From: Lutimonas vermicola | GTDB lineage: Bacteria; Bacteroidota; Bacteroidia; Flavobacteriales; Flavobacteriaceae | Assembly: GCF_038433205.1 (NCBI RefSeq) | Contig: NZ_JBCDNA010000003.1 | Span: 496,001-560,000, forward strand | Length of the DNA stretch: 64,000 nt | Reading direction: 5' to 3' | Part shown: in pieces, positions 24,841 to 33,927 of the stretch | Position numbering within the stretch: position 1 is the stretch's first letter | Layout of the letters: every line of letters begins with the position of its first letter | Position numbers and translations under genes: made by a program | The notes under the pieces: model-generated | Told to the model about the DNA's origin: nothing | Databases searched by the model: none | The model's input: the letters and a program-made list of their open reading frames with translations, nothing else

Positions 24841-25117
24841 TGGAGCGAAGCGAAACGATTATTTTTTTGGTTTTCAAGCGAAGCTTGAAGGGAACATTGG
24901 CGGAGCCAATGAATCCCCTCCAAAAAAATGGATATTATATTTTAGTAGAAAGCTCGCTTTCTTTTTGGAGCGAAGCGATCAATTCCTTTTTTTGTTTTTC
25001 ACAGTTTACCAGCCTTTGGCTGGCGCAGCTTGAAGGGAACATTGACGCCAGTCAATGAATCCCACTAGTAATCATCCAAAACTTTTGTAGTAAACTAAGA
25101 AGCTCGCTTTCTTTTTG
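24823..25117 (+). repeat. tandem hairpin-rich repeat array downstream of tRNA-Leu
   Basis: The 443 bases between tRNA-Leu and the pyruvate-kinase-like gene hold no convincing gene but two interleaved repeat types. Type A is a 31-base unit starting GAAAGCTCGCTTTC, identical at 24823-24853 and 24948-24978, with a shortened copy at 25099-25117. Type B starts AGCTTGAAGGGAACATTG, at 24882 and 25027, and each copy ends in CAATGAATCCC. Type B encloses a hairpin, CATTGGC/GCCAATG in copy 1 (24895-24911) and CATTGAC/GTCAATG in copy 2 (25040-25057): a base-pair-preserving double change. Further perfect hairpins are TTCAAGC/GCTTGAA (24873-24889) and CCAGCC/GGCTGG (25009-25023). The 25118-25222 stretch is AT-rich with nothing recognised. 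Confidence 0.75.
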
Positions 25118-25222
25118 AAACCAGTCGCCTAAAGGTTCCTTAAACGAGAGAAAAAAATCAAGGAAAACCCAGTAGTTTTAAAAAAAAGCATAGTAAATTT
25201 ATTAGGAATTAAATTTCAACTC

Positions 25223-27055
25223 ATGCTTTTTCAAAGGGATAAATTACAGGAAATCCTTGTTGCACTGGATTTGATAATTGACAAAATTTACGAATTTGAG
25301 CATGAGTATGCTTTTCAACTCAATAAGGTACATCCAAATTATTCCCATAGTGCTAAAAATTTAGTGCATTATCTGGCCATGCGTTCTTTTAACATGAATA
25401 TTTTTCAGGATAAGCTGGAGGATATTGGATTGCCTATTGCCCTGGAATCTCAAAATAATGTTTTATACGGTATATTGAATTTCAGAGCGGTGATTAACAG
25501 TTTAATTCATAATGAAGTTTCTGATGAAGAACATGATTATATAACAAATAAGGAGGTTAAAAAGATTCTTAAAAAAAATCACAAAGCACTTTTTGGAAAG
25601 ATAAAAAATAAAAGAAAGACGGCTATTATGGTTACCCAACCCGTGGAAGCAGCAAGTGATAAGGAACTTGTCAAATCACTTTTAAAACAGGGTATGGACT
25701 GCGCAAGAATAAACTGTGCGCATGATGATGAAACTGTTTGGAAACAAATAATTGATAACATTAGGGCATGCAGAAAGAAATGCAAAATCATGATGGATCT
25801 GGGAGGCCCCAAGATTAGAACAGGCAAGATGAAACCCGGCCCTAAAGTCATTCATATTAAGCCAAAAAAAAACGCATTGGGCCAGGTAACCGAACCAGCC
25901 AAAATTTGGTTGGCTCCTTACGGCACCAATCCTCCTGCAGATAAAAATGCAGATGTTGTTATTCCGGTAAACAAAAAATGGCTTAGAAAAACGAAAAAGG
26001 GTTCCTATATTATTTTCAGAGATTCACGTGATAAAAAGTGCAAAATATTTATCGATGCGAAAGAGGACAGGGGACGTTGGGGATCATGCAGTGATTCAGC
26101 TTTTGTAACGACTGGCACCTTACTAAACGTGTTTTTGGAAAAGAAATCAACTTCTGAAATCCATTCTGTTCATGAATTGCTGCCACTGGAAGAAGTGATC
26201 TTTTTATTTGAAGGTGATTTGTTGAGGTTGGATAAAAAAGAAATTCCGGGCGAGCCTGCAGTTTATGATGGAGAAGGAAACCTAAAAGAACCGGCCCATA
26301 TCTCCTGTACCTTACCAGAGATTTTTGACACTGTAAAATCAGAAGAGGAGGTATATTTTAACGATGGTAAAATTGAAGGAATCGTCAAAGAAGTCAATAC
26401 GGATCATTTAATGATTGAAATTTCCAATGCCAAAAAAAAAGGGGGAAAATTGAAAGCCGATAAGGGCATAAATTTCCCAAATAGTGTTTTAGGCGTAAGC
26501 GGATTGACTCAAAAGGATAAAAAGGATTTGAAATTTGTAGTCAGGCATGCAGATGCAGTTAATTTTTCCTTTGTTAATAATAAACAGGATGTTGAGGAAT
26601 TACTACAGGAGTTAAAAAAATTAAAAGCGAACATAGGGATCATATTAAAAATTGAAACTAAGGAAGGCTATAGAAATTTACCCGGTATTTTGTTAAAGGC
26701 AATGGAAAATTATCCAGTTGGTGTTATGATTGCGAGGGGAGATTTGGCCATAGAAGCCGGTTGGAAAAACTTTGCTGTTATTCAGGAAGAAATATTACAG
26801 CTTTGTGATGCAGCGCATTTACCTGATATATGGGCAACACAGGTATTAGAGAATCTGGCTAAAAAAGGAATACCAACAAGAGCTGAAATTACTGATGCGG
26901 CAATGGCACAGCGAGCAGACTGTGTTATGTTGAATAAAGGGCCTTATATAGAAAAGACAGTTAGAATGCTTGATAAGGTACTTCGAAGGATGGAGCGGAT
27001 TCAGAGAAAAAAATTAACCATATTACCTAAACTGGAGTTTAACGAAAACCTCTGA
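25223..27055 (+). CDS. atypical pyruvate-kinase-like protein with extra N-terminal domain
   Basis: A 610-residue protein. Residues 1 to about 130 form a helical, charged domain I do not recognise. From about 132 a pyruvate kinase barrel follows: ARINCAHDDE (about 161-170), MDLGGPKIRTGKM (about 191-203, the ADP/substrate loop), GVMIARGDLAIEAGW (about 500) and ATQVLENL/PTRAEITDAA. The B-domain region is enlarged (roughly 210-400). The normal SGETA segment is replaced by NKGPY (about 570), and the C-terminal allosteric domain is missing. Catalysis of PEP plus ADP to pyruvate is possible but not certain. The gene stands alone downstream of the repeat array. Confidence 0.82.
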   Translation: MLFQRDKLQEILVALDLIIDKIYEFEHEYAFQLNKVHPNYSHSAKNLVHYLAMRSFNMNIFQDKLEDIGLPIALESQNNVLYGILNFRAVINSLIHNEVSDEEHDYITNKEVKKILKKNHKALFGKIKNKRKTAIMVTQPVEAASDKELVKSLLKQGMDCARINCAHDDETVWKQIIDNIRACRKKCKIMMDLGGPKIRTGKMKPGPKVIHIKPKKNALGQVTEPAKIWLAPYGTNPPADKNADVVIPVNKKWLRKTKKGSYIIFRDSRDKKCKIFIDAKEDRGRWGSCSDSAFVTTGTLLNVFLEKKSTSEIHSVHELLPLEEVIFLFEGDLLRLDKKEIPGEPAVYDGEGNLKEPAHISCTLPEIFDTVKSEEEVYFNDGKIEGIVKEVNTDHLMIEISNAKKKGGKLKADKGINFPNSVLGVSGLTQKDKKDLKFVVRHADAVNFSFVNNKQDVEELLQELKKLKANIGIILKIETKEGYRNLPGILLKAMENYPVGVMIARGDLAIEAGWKNFAVIQEEILQLCDAAHLPDIWATQVLENLAKKGIPTRAEITDAAMAQRADCVMLNKGPYIEKTVRMLDKVLRRMERIQRKKLTILPKLEFNENL

Positions 27056-27144
27056 TAAAAATTTGACAAGCCTAAAAGACCCTTTATGAGTTGGTTATAA
27101 ACAGAGAAAAAAACATCAATTTCAAGGTGCTTTTATGAAATGGA

Positions 27145-28116
27145 TCATTGGTTTTTCCACCTTGCTTTTACCCAATTTTTTTCTTCCTTCAGGTTCAAGA
27201 AGGTCCAGGCCACTATTCTACTGGTTTTATTTCCCTGGCCCATGGGGATTGTTTTGTATTCTTCAACTTCAAACCTGTCAAATGCTTCATACATATATTT
27301 GAGATTAGACTGTTTTGACACCAGCGTAGAAAACCAGCAACAGGATTTCCCGTATGTCACACTCTGTTTGATCATATCGAGGATAAACTTTTTTTCGCCA
27401 CCCTCGGTCCACAGCTCCTTATCTTTTCCACCAAAATTCAAATCAGGTTTGCTGATTTTTTTATTTTTAAGATTGCTTAGTTTTCGAATCGTCCCTGCTT
27501 GTGATTCAGCAAGTGAAGCATGAAAAGGGGGATTGCAAACCGATACATCAATGCGTTCATCTTTTTTAAGAATTCCTGCAAAAATTTTGGAGTCATTCTT
27601 TTGCAATCGGCATTCAACCTGCCCTTTTAGGTTTGGGTTTGATTCAATTATAGCATTGGCTGAGGCGATGGCTATCGGATCAATATCAGAGCCTATAAAG
27701 GACCAGCCATATTCGCTGTTACCTATGATAGGATAGACACAATTTGCGCCAACGCCGATATCCAGGCATTTAATTTGATTACCGGTTGGCATTTTTCCAA
27801 AATTACTGCTGCATAAAACATCGGCGATATGATGGATATAATCTGCTCTTCCAGGTATGGGAGGGCAGAGATAATCTTTGGGGATATCCCAATGGGTCAA
27901 ACCGTAATAATGCATAAGTAAAGCCTTGTTGAGCATCTTCACGGCTTCTGCATTAAAGAAGTCGATGGTTTCATCCCCGTATTTATTTTCAGTAACGAAT
28001 GGCTGCAATTCAGGGCAGCTGTCGGTCAGCAATTTAAAATCATAGCGCTCCCGGTGTTTATTTCGTTTGTGCAGTCTGGTTTTTTGGGCTGGATGTTTTT
28101 TCTTTTTGTCGGGCAT
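27145..28116 (-). CDS. rlmF: 23S rRNA (adenine(1618)-N6)-methyltransferase
   Basis: A 323-residue SAM-dependent methyltransferase modifying A1618 of 23S rRNA. The basic N-terminus (KKKKHPAQKTRLHKRNKH) binds RNA. DYLCPPIPGRADYIHH is the family signature, LDIGVGANCVYPIIG the SAM site and CNPPFHASL the NPPF catalytic motif of N6-adenine methylases. Length is typical (about 310-330). It is convergent with the pyruvate-kinase-like gene, with no obvious terminator in the 89 bases between. Confidence 0.94.
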   Translation of the reverse strand: MPDKKKKHPAQKTRLHKRNKHRERYDFKLLTDSCPELQPFVTENKYGDETIDFFNAEAVKMLNKALLMHYYGLTHWDIPKDYLCPPIPGRADYIHHIADVLCSSNFGKMPTGNQIKCLDIGVGANCVYPIIGNSEYGWSFIGSDIDPIAIASANAIIESNPNLKGQVECRLQKNDSKIFAGILKKDERIDVSVCNPPFHASLAESQAGTIRKLSNLKNKKISKPDLNFGGKDKELWTEGGEKKFILDMIKQSVTYGKSCCWFSTLVSKQSNLKYMYEAFDRFEVEEYKTIPMGQGNKTSRIVAWTFLNLKEEKNWVKARWKNQ

Positions 28117-28284
28117 GAAAATAAAAAAGTTGGTTTTGAGGTGCCAAGATAAGACAATATACAGGCATAGGCAGGTCTAAAGTCTGGAATCCTCTTTAGG
28201 CCCAAAAATAATTCATGGCCAAGAATTAGTACTGCGCTCTGTATAATTAAATGGTCAAATGGGCTTACGATATAGTCTGTGTCT

Positions 28285-28809
28285 TCAATCCACAGCTATT
28301 TGAACAGTCTTTTGAAGCTTACTGATGTCAAATTTCTTTTCTTTAATTCTACCTAAAATTTCTTCATAGGTATTTTTATCCATTTTTGGTGTTCTTGAAA
28401 GGATCCATAGATATTTTCTGTTGGGATGACCAACCACTGCATAGCTGTAGTCATCGGCCAGATCTATAATCCAGTATTTGCCTTTAAAAGGCCAGAAAAA
28501 CTGAACCTTAAGTTTGGCATTACCCGTTCCCGGGTCAATAAATGCCTTTCCTTTAATATATGACTCCTTGCCGTCTATACTATCTTTACGACACCTGTTT
28601 TCGACGATGATATAGTCTTTGTCAGATTGGGTATAGGTGGCCGTTGTACAGTGGCAGCCTTTTTGAAACCGCTGGGGAAAAGAGGCGATCTCATACCAGG
28701 TGCCTGCATATTTTTCCAGATCAACTGCTGCCACGGTTTCCAAATCTTGCGAGGTACATTGTGTAAATATTGTCATGATCAATACAGATAATATAAGGGG
28801 GTTTTTCAT
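28285..28809 (-). CDS. blc: lipocalin lipoprotein (Blc-like)
   Basis: A 174-residue protein. The signal ends in IFTQC, a lipobox with Cys18, so it is expected to be an outer-membrane lipoprotein. KYAGTWYEIASFPQRFQKG holds the lipocalin GxW signature, and YAVVGHPNRKYLWILSRTP is the second conserved block of bacterial lipocalins, which bind lysophospholipids or fatty acids and help in membrane stress. It stands alone on its strand, 77 bases from the SMP-30 gene. Confidence 0.92.
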   Translation of the reverse strand: MKNPLILSVLIMTIFTQCTSQDLETVAAVDLEKYAGTWYEIASFPQRFQKGCHCTTATYTQSDKDYIIVENRCRKDSIDGKESYIKGKAFIDPGTGNAKLKVQFFWPFKGKYWIIDLADDYSYAVVGHPNRKYLWILSRTPKMDKNTYEEILGRIKEKKFDISKLQKTVQIAVD

Positions 28810-28886
28810 TGCATGAAAGTTTGGTTTTGCACACCTTTAAAGGTAATCATTCGTAAGGAGTGATTCAAGAATTAAATGTTTGTTTT

Positions 28887-29906
28887 TTACCTGAGATGTA
28901 GCTTCAAAACATAACTGTCAGCAGTCATAAACAAAACCGATTGATCAGAGTTAAAAGCTACGTTGGAGGTGGCCCGACCTGTTTTGATCGTTCCCAGATG
29001 CCTTCCGGAAGGGTTAAAGATCAATACGCCTCCGGGTCCGGTTGCAAATAAATATCCGGCATCATTCACTTTTAAGCCATCAGGTAAACCTTTTTCCGAG
29101 GAGGTCAACTCGGTAACATCATAGAATACTTTTTTTGAAAGGATCCCGGATTCCTTGTCAATATCATATGCCATCCAAATGGCACGTTCAGGATCAGAAT
29201 TAGCTACATATAATATTTTTTCATCAGGCGAAAAAGCGATACCGTTAGGGCGGCTCAATTCTGCATCCAGGATATGAAGGTCTCCCAAAGGGTCATACCT
29301 GTAAACCCCTTGAAATTCTAATTCTTTTTCAGGATCTTCCATTCGTTTTGCCAATCCATAAGGCGGATCCGTAAAGTACAGGTTCCCGTTGGAATCGAAT
29401 ACAGCATCATTTGGGCTGTTCAGTTTTTTTCCGTCAAAATTGCTCACCAATGTTATAAATTCCGGCTTTGGATCATCGACAGCAGAGATCATTTTGGCCA
29501 TTTGCCTGTTACCATGCTGACATAGGACCAGAGACCCTTCAGGATCTAAAAGTAAACCATTGGCGCCGGGTTCTGAACCCTCAAAATGCTCACCTGTAAA
29601 ACCTGAAGGGTTGAGGTATTCTTTGACTCCGTTTTCTTCGGTCCAGCTATACACTGTATTTCTGGGAATGTCGGAGAAGAGAAGCATTTTCTGCTCATCC
29701 AGCCATAAAGGCCCTTCTGTCCAGTCGTGATTCCGGGATAGGATTTCCATTTTATTTTCAGGATTCAGTACCTTTTTCAGTTCCTGGTCTATCTCCTCAA
29801 TATATCCTTGTTCAAGAACCTCAGTCTGAGTTTTTGTCTCCTTCTTTTTTTCTGTACATGCAAAGAGTAAGATTCCTATGATGGCAAGCATTGCAAAATG
29901 TTTCAT
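28887..29906 (-). CDS. SMP-30/gluconolactonase-family lipoprotein
   Basis: A 339-residue beta-propeller protein. ILLFACTEK is a lipobox (Cys17), so the protein is exported and lipid-anchored. WTEGPLWLDEQKMLLFSDI, SPNDAVFDSNGNLYFTDPPYG (metal-ligand Asn/Asp) and RPNGIAFSPDEKILYVANSD are the SMP-30/Gluconolactonase/LRE blocks; a Glu in TEGP and the Asn and Asp residues would form the Ca/Zn site. It probably hydrolyses a sugar lactone in the periplasm; the substrate is unknown. It starts the minus-strand set of exported sugar-type enzymes that continues to 34.7 kb. Confidence 0.9.
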   Translation of the reverse strand: MKHFAMLAIIGILLFACTEKKKETKTQTEVLEQGYIEEIDQELKKVLNPENKMEILSRNHDWTEGPLWLDEQKMLLFSDIPRNTVYSWTEENGVKEYLNPSGFTGEHFEGSEPGANGLLLDPEGSLVLCQHGNRQMAKMISAVDDPKPEFITLVSNFDGKKLNSPNDAVFDSNGNLYFTDPPYGLAKRMEDPEKELEFQGVYRYDPLGDLHILDAELSRPNGIAFSPDEKILYVANSDPERAIWMAYDIDKESGILSKKVFYDVTELTSSEKGLPDGLKVNDAGYLFATGPGGVLIFNPSGRHLGTIKTGRATSNVAFNSDQSVLFMTADSYVLKLHLR

Positions 29907-30025
29907 TCTGATTGTTTTTTTAATATGGTTCTAAGCTAAGATCCTGATATAATGATTGAAAGAAAAATTCATTTCAATTTCATAAAAAAAAGGATTTGAT
30001 TTGGCTCAAGTGTGTTTATACATAT

Positions 30026-30715
30026 TTAGGATATAAAATCAATGATACGCTCTATACTCTCAGCCTCAAAAAATCTCGGATCATCAATTTTGATGTCTAC
30101 TTTTTCATAGGCCCAGGTGGTGTGATAAGGTACATGAATGGCAAACCCACCCAATTCAAGAACCGGAATGATATCTGATTTAACAGAATTACCTATCATC
30201 AAAAAGTGCTCCGGTTTACAATCGAGGTGTTTTAATAATTTTGCATAGTCTGACACCTTCTTATCACTCATGATTTCAATATGGTGAAAGTGTTTTTCCA
30301 ATCCTGATTTGATCAGTTTGCGCTCCTGATCGAGCAAATCGCCTTTTGTAGCCATTACCAAACGATACCCTCCGTTCAACGCTGCAAGAACCTTTTCGAC
30401 ACCATCAAGAATTTCAACCGGTTTATTGAGCAATTCCCTTCCTAAATTTACCGCTTTGTTCACTAATTTAATATCTGCCTTTTCATCGGTAATCCTTCCT
30501 ATGGTTTCGACCATGCTCAGCATAAAACTCTTGACCCCATAACCGTACAAGGCGAGATTATCCATTTCGGTTTTAAACAATTCCTTCTGAACACTGTGAT
30601 GCGGAAGGAAGTCTTCCAAAAGATTGCTGAACTTTTCTTCAGCTTCCCTAAAATAAGGTTCGTTTACCCACAGTGTATCGTCTGCATCAAAAGCGATTAC
30701 TTTAATATCTTTCAT
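30026..30715 (-). CDS. HAD-superfamily hydrolase
   Basis: A 229-residue cytosolic phosphatase-type HAD protein. Motif I FDADDTLW (about residues 9-16, nucleophile Asp10), motif II VMATKGD, a Lys in MSDKKVSDY and motif IV FLMIGNSVKSD are all present, with a helical C1 cap between I and II. Substrate unknown; family members act on small phosphate esters or haloacids. No signal peptide, unlike its neighbours. Confidence 0.9.
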   Translation of the reverse strand: MKDIKVIAFDADDTLWVNEPYFREAEEKFSNLLEDFLPHHSVQKELFKTEMDNLALYGYGVKSFMLSMVETIGRITDEKADIKLVNKAVNLGRELLNKPVEILDGVEKVLAALNGGYRLVMATKGDLLDQERKLIKSGLEKHFHHIEIMSDKKVSDYAKLLKHLDCKPEHFLMIGNSVKSDIIPVLELGGFAIHVPYHTTWAYEKVDIKIDDPRFFEAESIERIIDFIS

Positions 30716-30814
30716 TTTTTGTTATTCTTTTGTTCTATAATTGATTTTTAAATAAAAATGAGTGACCATTCATTTAACCAAATCAGGTTGGCAGTCTATG
30801 ACTTACATATCAGG

Positions 30815-31570
30815 CTAAGGAATAATTCCATAGGGACTCAACCGATGATGAACAAAAGCTTCTCCGTAATCTGCACCTGATTCAATACCCCTGAATAATT
30901 CCATTTTCGCATGGTCGTCAGGATAATATTCTTTTATCTTTTGACTTTTATGGATAAAACAGGCCTTCCATTTTGTTTCTATAACAGATGAGATATCCAC
31001 AAATGTGTCTGGTTGAAAATTCTGTGTTTGTCCTCCGGCAACAACTTCGTAATAATAGAATGCTGCTTTTCTTCCGGTACTATTCCAGGCGTCAAAAGTG
31101 AGATTTGAGCAGATTCGATGATCCCTGTGGGTATCAATTGGCCAATGTGTAAAAACCATATCTGGTTTTTCTTTGTTTAGAAGTTCATACATTTTATGAT
31201 ACCACTTTGAAGTAATTTCTGTACTGCCATCAATTTGACCCAGAAAAACTGGTCGGGCTTTTAAGATTTCACAAGCCTTCATGGCTTCTTCCTTTCTGAT
31301 TTGAGCGGCTTTGTCGTGAGTAAGCCCTGGGATCCCTGCTTCTCCGGTGGTTAAGTATACGCAGACTACTTCATGACCTAAAGAAGTGAATTTATTTATG
31401 GTACCGCCCATTCCTGTTTCAGGGTCATCCGGATGAGCACCGGTTACCAGGATCTTAAGTCTTTGTTCAGATTCAATATGGTTGTGTGAAGCTCCAAAAG
31501 TTTTGGTCGAGACCAGGGCAGCTCCCGAAGTAAGTGCCGCTTTAGTAATAAATTTTCGCCGGCTTGTCAT
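30815..31570 (-). CDS. Tat-exported PIG-L/LmbE-family deacetylase
   Basis: A 251-residue zinc deacetylase. The N-terminus SRRKFITKAALTSGAALV is a twin-arginine signal, so the folded enzyme is exported. GAHPDDPETGMGG (zinc ligands His-Pro-Asp-Asp) and DTHRDHRICS (third ligand) are the family motifs, and TTGEAGIPG follows the second strand. Members de-N-acetylate sugars such as GlcNAc-inositol or mycothiol precursors. Here an extracytoplasmic amino-sugar substrate is inferred. It precedes the SGNH hydrolase by position only; spacing is 80 bases. Confidence 0.92.
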   Translation of the reverse strand: MTSRRKFITKAALTSGAALVSTKTFGASHNHIESEQRLKILVTGAHPDDPETGMGGTINKFTSLGHEVVCVYLTTGEAGIPGLTHDKAAQIRKEEAMKACEILKARPVFLGQIDGSTEITSKWYHKMYELLNKEKPDMVFTHWPIDTHRDHRICSNLTFDAWNSTGRKAAFYYYEVVAGGQTQNFQPDTFVDISSVIETKWKACFIHKSQKIKEYYPDDHAKMELFRGIESGADYGEAFVHHRLSPYGIIP

Positions 31571-31650
31571 AAACGAGGATTTATTTTTTTGAATTTTGCT
31601 TTAAAGTTAGCTTATTGCAGGCAATTTCCAAAAGTAAAAATTGACCTTAT

Positions 31651-32304
31651 TCAGTTCAAAAGAGAGGATACAATTATATCAGCAGCTACCTGGCTTCCTT
31701 TTAAAGAAGGGTGAAAACCATCGGGTCCGTAATAGTCAAAATTTGCGGTCTCATCGAAATGGGATTTCCAGGCTTCCCCAACCGGACATAAAACGGCGCC
31801 GTTTTCTAAAGCAGCTTCACGGTAGTTCCTGATAACTCCGTCAAATGTATGATAATATTGCCTGGAAGGCCAAACCATAAAAAAAGCTAATTGAGCTTTA
31901 CTGGTTTCACAAATCTTTGCGATCTCCTTTCCATAACTCAATAGCAAGGCTCTTCCTTCTGCCTGTGAAGACGGGCCCTGCTGAACGACAACATAGTCAA
32001 AATCACCCTTTTGTATTTTTGTTTGAATTAGCCCGTCATTCCAATGATCGACAAGGGCATAATTGGGTTTTGCCAAAATTTCTGTTGTGATTTTTATGCC
32101 TTTTTCTTTTCCTCTTTCCTGAACAAGCCCCGGAAGGTTGTTGTAATACGTAAGGCTGTTGCCAACAAAAAGAATTCGCAATTCTTTAGCCTGTTGAAAG
32201 GATGGATCTGTTTTTATCCCATCTTTTATTTCAAAGTGTATACCTGTAAACTGAAATAATAACAGAAAACTGATAAAAAAGAATGCAGAAATGGATTTCA
32301 TCAT
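31651..32304 (-). CDS. secreted SGNH/GDSL-type hydrolase
   Basis: A 217-residue exported esterase-type protein. A signal peptide core (ISAFFFISFLLLFQ) is followed by RILFVGNSLTYYNNLPG, the GDS(L)-like block with nucleophile Ser in GNSLT, YVVVQQGPSSQ in place of the GxND block, and GPDGFHPSLKGS carrying the catalytic Asp and His. It probably deacetylates a polysaccharide or oligosaccharide. The 275 bases between this gene and the Gfo/Idh/MocA gene hold no recognised feature beyond an imperfect inverted repeat near 32480-32505. Confidence 0.88.
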   Translation of the reverse strand: MMKSISAFFFISFLLLFQFTGIHFEIKDGIKTDPSFQQAKELRILFVGNSLTYYNNLPGLVQERGKEKGIKITTEILAKPNYALVDHWNDGLIQTKIQKGDFDYVVVQQGPSSQAEGRALLLSYGKEIAKICETSKAQLAFFMVWPSRQYYHTFDGVIRNYREAALENGAVLCPVGEAWKSHFDETANFDYYGPDGFHPSLKGSQVAADIIVSSLLN

Positions 32305-32579
32305 ATCGTATACATTGAGAAGTGAAAAGAATGCCTTTCCAAGCCTGCCTATCCTTTTTTCTTAATTTCATGATGACTTAACATACATAGCGATAAGTCA
32401 TTTTTAGCATAAAAAATACACGCCTGCTTTGACAATTTACCCATCATTCCAAATCTGGAAATGAGTGAGGACATAAAACACACCAAAATGCGTTTTATGC
32501 CTCTCTTAATTATCCCGGTAAAATTCCCTTCAATCTGTTGTAAGGTAAAAATTACAGCCCAAATGATTTAAAGTATCAT

Positions 32580-33917
32580 TTAAAATTCCCTGTAAGGTGC
32601 ATCCAAAAAAGCATTTGCCTCTTCTTCAGAAAAACGAGCCTTTTTATTGTCCCAGTGTAAAGTCTTATTCGGAAAACGGCCTGCAATTACCCCCAGCAAA
32701 ATTGTTTCAGTTAATCTTGAAGCATACGAAAAAGGCGCAGTGGTTTTGGCATTACCCAAACAGGCATCTACAAACTGATGATAATGTTTGTTGCTTTCCA
32801 TATTATAATCCCCTGTAGGGGGGCCTAAAGCTTCTTTATCCTTGACAAGGGAGAGGTCAAGATCTATGTACTTACCATCCACAATATGTTTTGGAAGCTG
32901 CATAAAATGGGGCAGAAGCAAGCGTCCTTTTTCTCCAATAAACATAGCTCCCTGATCAGGAAGTTCTTCATTGTTAGGTAATTTAAGATCCTCGTGAGCC
33001 TGTGGAGCTCCGGGACCGTCATTCCAGATCCAGGTCAATGTGTCTGCCGTATAAGGTGTGCCGGGGAATTCATAGGTAACGGTATTGTTTTCCGGAAAAC
33101 CAAACCCATTGGGAGGCCTGCAATCGTTTTTAATGGTTCTGGGAACATCCAGCTGCAAGGCATTGTAGGGTGTGTCGAAAATATGCACCCCCATGTCTCC
33201 AAGGGTTCCGCATCCATAGTCAAGTATTTTTCTCCAGTTGCTTGTATGGTAATATCCTTCTTTATAGGGTCGGTCAGGTGCCGTACCTAACCACAGGTTC
33301 CAGTCGAGATGATCGGGAACAGGGTCTGACCCTTGGGGTGCTGGGCCATCATAGCCCCAGTTTTTAGGCGACCAGGCACGAACTCGTTCAACTTTTCCTA
33401 TGATACCACTTTGGATCAGGGTTGTAGCCAGTTTATAATCATAGAAAGAGTGAACCTGTATACCCATTTGTGTGACCAGTTTTTTTTGTTCAGCCATTTT
33501 CCTCATGGCCCTGGCTTCAGTTACGTGATGGGTTAGTGGTTTTTGACAATAAACGGGTTTATTCATTTCCATAGCCATCATTGAAGCAGGGGCATGGGTG
33601 TGATCAGGAGTAGACACAATGACGGCGTCAATATCTTTCTCCATTTCCTTTAACATGATTCTGTAATCTGCATAAGTTGTTGCCCCCGGATGCATTTTTT
33701 TAGCACTTGCGAGCAATTTAGAATCTACATCGCACAGCGCTACAACTTCTACGGCGCTATGGGCAGCGATGGCTTTAAGGTCTTCAACTCCCATCATACC
33801 TAATCCAATATGGGCAGTTCTTAACTTTTTGTTCTTTGACAAGGCCCAGATCGGGGACGGAATGAATACTCCCATTGTCAGGGCAGCTGTGCTTTTTAGA
33901 AAGTCTCTTTTTTTCAT
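32580..33917 (-). CDS. exported Gfo/Idh/MocA-family oxidoreductase
   Basis: A 445-residue NAD(P)-dependent sugar oxidoreductase-like protein. The N-terminus MKKRDFLKSTAALTMGVF resembles a Tat signal though with one Arg replaced (KRD). The Rossmann motif is AHIGLGMMGVEDL, with CDVDSKLL after the second strand. YCQKPLTHH replaces the usual EKP catalytic motif, keeping the Lys. The C-terminal half fits the Bacteroidota/Planctomycete GFO-like C-domain (KGRLLLPHF, LLGVIAGRF). It is 10 bases downstream of the DUF1080 gene, so both are one transcript. Confidence 0.9.
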   Translation of the reverse strand: MKKRDFLKSTAALTMGVFIPSPIWALSKNKKLRTAHIGLGMMGVEDLKAIAAHSAVEVVALCDVDSKLLASAKKMHPGATTYADYRIMLKEMEKDIDAVIVSTPDHTHAPASMMAMEMNKPVYCQKPLTHHVTEARAMRKMAEQKKLVTQMGIQVHSFYDYKLATTLIQSGIIGKVERVRAWSPKNWGYDGPAPQGSDPVPDHLDWNLWLGTAPDRPYKEGYYHTSNWRKILDYGCGTLGDMGVHIFDTPYNALQLDVPRTIKNDCRPPNGFGFPENNTVTYEFPGTPYTADTLTWIWNDGPGAPQAHEDLKLPNNEELPDQGAMFIGEKGRLLLPHFMQLPKHIVDGKYIDLDLSLVKDKEALGPPTGDYNMESNKHYHQFVDACLGNAKTTAPFSYASRLTETILLGVIAGRFPNKTLHWDNKKARFSEEEANAFLDAPYREF

Positions 33918-33927
33918 GTGCTGGGTT

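Noticed and set aside
24639..25058. 139-codon plus-strand frame covering tRNA-Leu and the repeat array
   Set aside because: It runs straight through the tRNA and the hairpin repeats, and its sequence is a by-product of them.
24823..25117. CRISPR array
   Set aside because: Only two or three copies of each unit, irregular spacing (125 and 151 bases), no uniform spacers and no cas genes.
32476..32505. imperfect inverted repeat between the Gfo/Idh/MocA and SGNH genes
   Set aside because: Seven-base AT-rich arms and no T tract; too weak to call a terminator.
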